Below are positions 60,700-64,000 of a DNA stretch of 64,000 bases, piece after piece. Source of the DNA: Tenodera sinensis (taxonomy: Eukaryota > Arthropoda > Insecta > Mantodea > Mantidae). Positions within the stretch are counted from its first letter, which is position 1. The number at the start of each line of letters is the position of its first letter. Under the pieces are notes generated by a model. The model did not search any database, was not told where the DNA came from, and saw only the letters and a list, made by a program, of their open reading frames with translations. The position numbers and the translations under genes are program-made. The DNA lies in NCBI GenBank assembly GCA_030765045.1, contig CM060963.1, positions 116,891,235 to 116,955,234 of the forward strand, given 5' to 3'.

Positions 60700-61400
60700 G
60701 CCCCTCATTACCTCTGGTTTCCTTTCTTTGTATCTTGTAGGGTAGCAAGGTGATTAGTTTAATATGTTCGCCAGGAGAGGGGCTGTTGAAGGGCAGCTTC
60801 ACACTTTTGTTAGCCTTAAAATATATCTGAAGAAATGGGAAGGCGGATTCTTGTTAATCTTCAATGTCGCTTGGTGAAAATTACCTTCGATGTATGCAAG
60901 TATACTGACGTGTATAAAAGCTGGCTCATAATGAAACGTAGGACTTCATGCTGGTACTATAAGACCTAGCACCATCTACTGTCGGAGTGAGCCCTTTGTG
61001 ACTCAAGCATAAACTAGAAGTCAAGTGACGTATTATAGCTGAACTGTTTAAAGGTAACATTACGATCTAGTTGTCCATGCTCTCATTTCGTTGAATTTGG
61101 CACAAAAATAAACTATAATATGTGCTTAACTCCTTTAGTTTCATGTAGCAGCATTATTTTTCTTCATTTTCTTATTGTCGTTCGATGGCAGCTTTAACTA
61201 CAAACTTTTTCTTCATATTGGTCATGAAATCTCTTATAGATCATAGATCTCGTCCAGTTTAACGTCATCTGCAAATAATTCTTCATCTCTTAATCCAGAA
61301 GGTCGAATTACGTTGCACTAGATTAGCCTTTGCTTGTGTTCCAGCCGTAGTGAAAGTCGATCATCCGTACCACCCTTCATTTCACATAGACTAATTATAT
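60700..61400. other. Unassigned sequence
   Basis: Nothing recognised. A TATAAAAG motif near 60914 stands alone. Confidence 0.45.
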
Positions 61401-61404
61401 CACT

Positions 61405-61489
61405 GAGAGGTAGAATCACAACTGAAAAATTCAATGCTACAGCTAGCATCCCTGAGGCAGTGAATTTTTCAGTCCCGATTCTACCTCTC
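61405..61489. repeat. Small palindrome derived from SINE family 4
   Basis: GAGAGGTAGAAT...ACTGAAAAATTCA pairs with TGAATTTTTCAGT...ATTCTACCTCTC across a 27-bp centre. The outer sequence and the text to its right ('gacagtaagtttattggca') match the pair at 47579-47872. The tRNA-like heads are missing here. Confidence 0.75.
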
Positions 61490-61564
61490 ACACACTGCCC
61501 ACACACGACTCTGTGTTTAAAAATACCGACAGTAAGTTTATTGGCATAAATAAATAATAGCATT

Positions 61565-62405
61565 CTTCATCGCTTCGTTTTGAGTCTCTGGGTTGTCTTT
61601 TAACCTTATCAATACCAACCCTTTTTACAGAACTTATACTACCAACTTTATGAGCTCCAGTGCTAACAAAATGTCTGACCCTTTTTTAAAATAAATTTAT
61701 TTTAAAATTGGGTATTATATCTTGTCATGTTTATAAAGGTATTGTTTAACTATTCCTTTTTAAATTTTTTACATGAATCGCATCATACCGACGGAGGGAT
61801 GTTTTATAAACTCTGACATTTCATTGTTTCTCAAGAAGTCCAACAATGAAAACTTTAACATAGTTGCGCAGTTCGGTAATAGAAACATTCATTAACAACA
61901 GCTTGTAACTGCAAGCTTTTAATGAAAAAATTAAAAGACAGAATTTAAAAAATTTCAGAAGGTGGGCATAAAGTATCCCCCACCCCAAGTTGATGACATA
62001 ATTACACTGATTGTGGTTGGATGTCTTCAAAGGTTGTTTACCTGGAAGTGGAAACCTTATGGAGGGAACGCGTCACTTTACTTGTTCAGGTTTCCTGGAA
62101 CCCATTTCACGTTATTTACATTTGGCGACAGACCCGTATGTTGTTTATATCTCCAGCTGTTCGTTACCGACTGTATTGTATCTCCTCTGTGATTGAAATG
62201 TTGGCTCACCCGCAATGTATATTTTCATAGGAATGCTCTGTTTTGTATAAACAAGACCAACAGTTGTGCCACCTTCACAAACATAAACACCCTGAGTGTC
62301 GCAGACAATTACGTTTCACTACATTCCTACCACAGACATTTTGCAAGTCTCAATTAATTAATGTGCAAGCCTTCATTCATCTTCAACTACAGGGTTTAGG
62401 CCATT
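61565..62405. other. Unassigned sequence
   Basis: Three overlapping plus frames between 61962 and 62230 share bases; no motif recognised. Confidence 0.45.
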
Positions 62406-62409
62406 GCCT

Positions 62410-63440
62410 GTTCCGACTACAGGACAATGTCGTCAGTCTATAGTAGTTGGCCTTCCTACAGTTCTTCGTTGGAAGTTTAGGAGTAATCTTGGTAGTTCAC
62501 TTTATTCCATTCTTTACACTACTCCACAAGAGTAACATTTTTATTACTTTCTTGCATTCTATCCTTTAGTTTACATTATTTTACGTTCTTTCGTGTTTAT
62601 TAATTTCATTGATGGTTCAGTAGGCTGGTAGCGGCTACACTTCTTAAAAAATACATTTCGCAAGATTCTATTTGCTTTTCTTTCCTATCTAAGGACCAAT
62701 TTTCACATCCATAAGTTAAAGGAGAATAGGCATTGTTTTGCAAAGTTTAATTTCTGATCTTAATGTTTTACTTTTTAGTGCTTGTCGTATTGTTCCGCAG
62801 AAACGAAATTAATTAAGTTTAAATACTATGTCTTTCTGTTTTAAGTACGCAATGTTGCAGCCCAAATAATGAAAAGAAGATACTAGTTCTATTATTCTTC
62901 CTTCTAATTCAATTTAACACATCCCTTGAAATTTCACTATTTTTGTCTTACTGGGCCATATTGTTAGGTTACTTGTATTTATTCATACATTTTTATAAAT
63001 GAAAAGATGCTCTCTTCTGATGTTGCTAAGATAATTTGGTCATCGGCAAATAAGATAACTGTTTGTGTTTAGTCGTACAGTATAATCTCTTTGTCACTCT
63101 TCTATGGCTGTGTGTATTTGAATATTAAACAATGCCGGAGACAGCGGACATTCTTGCTTTACACCTAAACTGGTTTCTATTATATCACTAGCTTTATTCC
63201 CAATCTCAATTATTATTTTTGTGTTCTTGATATGAACTTGCAATTGAACGTATCAAGTGTTTTGGGTAACTTATATTCTAACTTTATCAAAAGCTTTCTG
63301 GTGATTAATGAACATCATATATGTAGGTAAATTATATTTCCTTCTTATCTGTATAAGTTGATGAACAACGAAAACACCATCGGAGCAAGATTGCCCCTTT
63401 ATAAATTTACATTGTCCTTCCATTTCTTTACATTCGCTGA
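62410..63440 (-). pseudogene. LINE reverse transcriptase relic, 3' part of element
   Basis: Read from 63440 downwards: one open stretch starts QCKFIKGQSCSDGVF (form Q.GFR.GRSC.D.IF) and reaches FINHQKAFDKV at 63280-63312, RT motif A, where the first catalytic Asp is Asn. LGVKQECPLSPALFNI at 63121-63168 is the 'QG.PLSP.LF.I' motif, with G changed to E. ILFADDQIIL at about 63030-63060 retains FADD. Further down come a 'TYGCE.W' block decayed to CENWS, then IESCEMYFLRSVAATSLLNH and an end-of-ORF 'GRPTT'. Stops and frameshifts are frequent. This thumb-to-C-terminus order is that of RTE/CR1-grade insect LINEs; I cannot fix the clade. Confidence 0.85.
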
Positions 63441-63444
63441 TCAT

Positions 63445-63655
63445 ATGGAAGACTTCTTCATCCTAAGGAAACTAAAGATAAACTGTATTTATGAGAGCTA
63501 CAATCCGCATGCGCGCGCACACTATTTAACTTCCATCATCTAGCAGTCATCCTAATGCACACGTTGTCCTACATAGCAGTGTTGTAATTGTTTAGTAGAT
63601 AGCTACATAGAGTCAATACATGTACAGAATGCTGCTTATAACATAACTTAAATAT
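63445..63655. other. Unassigned sequence
   Basis: Probably continues the LINE 5' side for a short distance (minus-strand GNLSFHM-like text), then nothing recognised. Confidence 0.35.
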
Positions 63656-63659
63656 GTCT

Positions 63660-64000
63660 TAAAAATAAAATGACGTGTTGCACTCACATACTTTTCTCTT
63701 ACAAACACCTATTCCTCTACCTATTTCATGTTAATCGAGATAAAATTTTCTAGAAATTATCTTTTTACTAATTTTCTTGTATGTGTCAGTGGAGCACACT
63801 AGGCCTTAAGCGATAGCCAAATGTTTTAAGAGTGATTACTATATAATGACGTTCTCTTTGCATGGCCAAGAGATAAAAAAGTGAATAATGACCTTCCATT
63901 TCAGAAATAAGTGTTGCAGAACGCACACACAAATAACAAGGAATGTCCCCGAAATGGTTCAATTCATAAAAAGACCTCTTGGCATAAATTGTGTGTTTTA
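63660..64000 (-). mobile_element. Helentron-like repeat (family H), cut by window edge
   Basis: Reverse orientation. The 3' end hairpin is 'gtgttgcactcac' (63676-63688), followed by 'cttttctcttac', the inverse motif with changes. The family continues to 'cataaattgtgtgtttta' at the window edge. Confidence 0.8.

Overview
This window looks like gene-poor, repeat-rich intergenic DNA from an arthropod nuclear genome. The base composition is AT-rich. There are no bacterial-style gene arrays. Long simple-sequence tracts are interspersed with degraded transposable elements typical of insects: mariner, Tc1, IS630-like, Jockey and other LINEs, Ty3/Gypsy, several tRNA-derived SINE families and Helentron-like repeats. 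A large insect genome such as that of a cockroach or another polyneopteran is my best guess, by inference from the repeat mix only. I recognise no host protein-coding gene, and I assign no intact functional coding sequence. Apart from the low-complexity translations of simple repeats, open frames are short. Every frame with recognisable homology is a broken transposon fragment.

The dominant resident is a repeat of about 0.88 kb with ten copies or fragments on both strands (1-300 and 330-480, 21418-22115, 32030-32430, 42735-43665, 48470-48865, 51006-51885, 52690-53700, 58390-59235, 60103-60695, 63660-64000). It has a 12-bp 5' motif repeated in inverse near the 3' end, a palindrome and a microsatellite near the 5' end, and a short 3' hairpin. 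This is the architecture described for Helentron-associated elements (DINE-1 in Drosophila). Other repeats include three Crypton-like fragment copies (9.5, 33.8 and 36.2 kb), a TATA-containing LTR-like repeat (19.4, 32.6 and 58.0 kb), an unnamed repeat B (16.6, 38.8 and 45.5 kb), repeat C (4.1 and 18.1 kb), and five tRNA-derived SINE groups.

By region: 0-5.9 kb holds a Helentron-like copy and a BED-finger (hAT-like) relic. 5.9-12 kb holds a long foldback with a nested SINE, further SINEs, and a SINE split by a small TIR element. 12-22 kb holds an IS630-like relic, repeats B and C and an LTR-like repeat. 22-32 kb holds two LINE fragments, a foldback element, another IS630-like relic, a 435-bp (AAAT)n tract and a mariner relic. 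32-41.5 kb holds an LTR-like repeat, Crypton-like pieces, a Jockey fragment, an (ATT)n tract, and a complete-ended Tc1 element inside repeat B. 41.5-54 kb holds Helentron-like copies, a 0.7-kb purine-rich tract, Gypsy integrase and RT pieces with LTR segments, and a head-to-head SINE palindrome. 54-64 kb holds a truncated mariner, more Helentron-like copies and a LINE reverse transcriptase.

No set of genes here works together as a pathway. What the window records is layered insertion: Tc1 into repeat B, SINE into a foldback, SINE into a Helentron-like copy, and a small TIR element into a SINE. The copies and ends were compared by eye, so boundaries are approximate unless a target-site duplication is stated.
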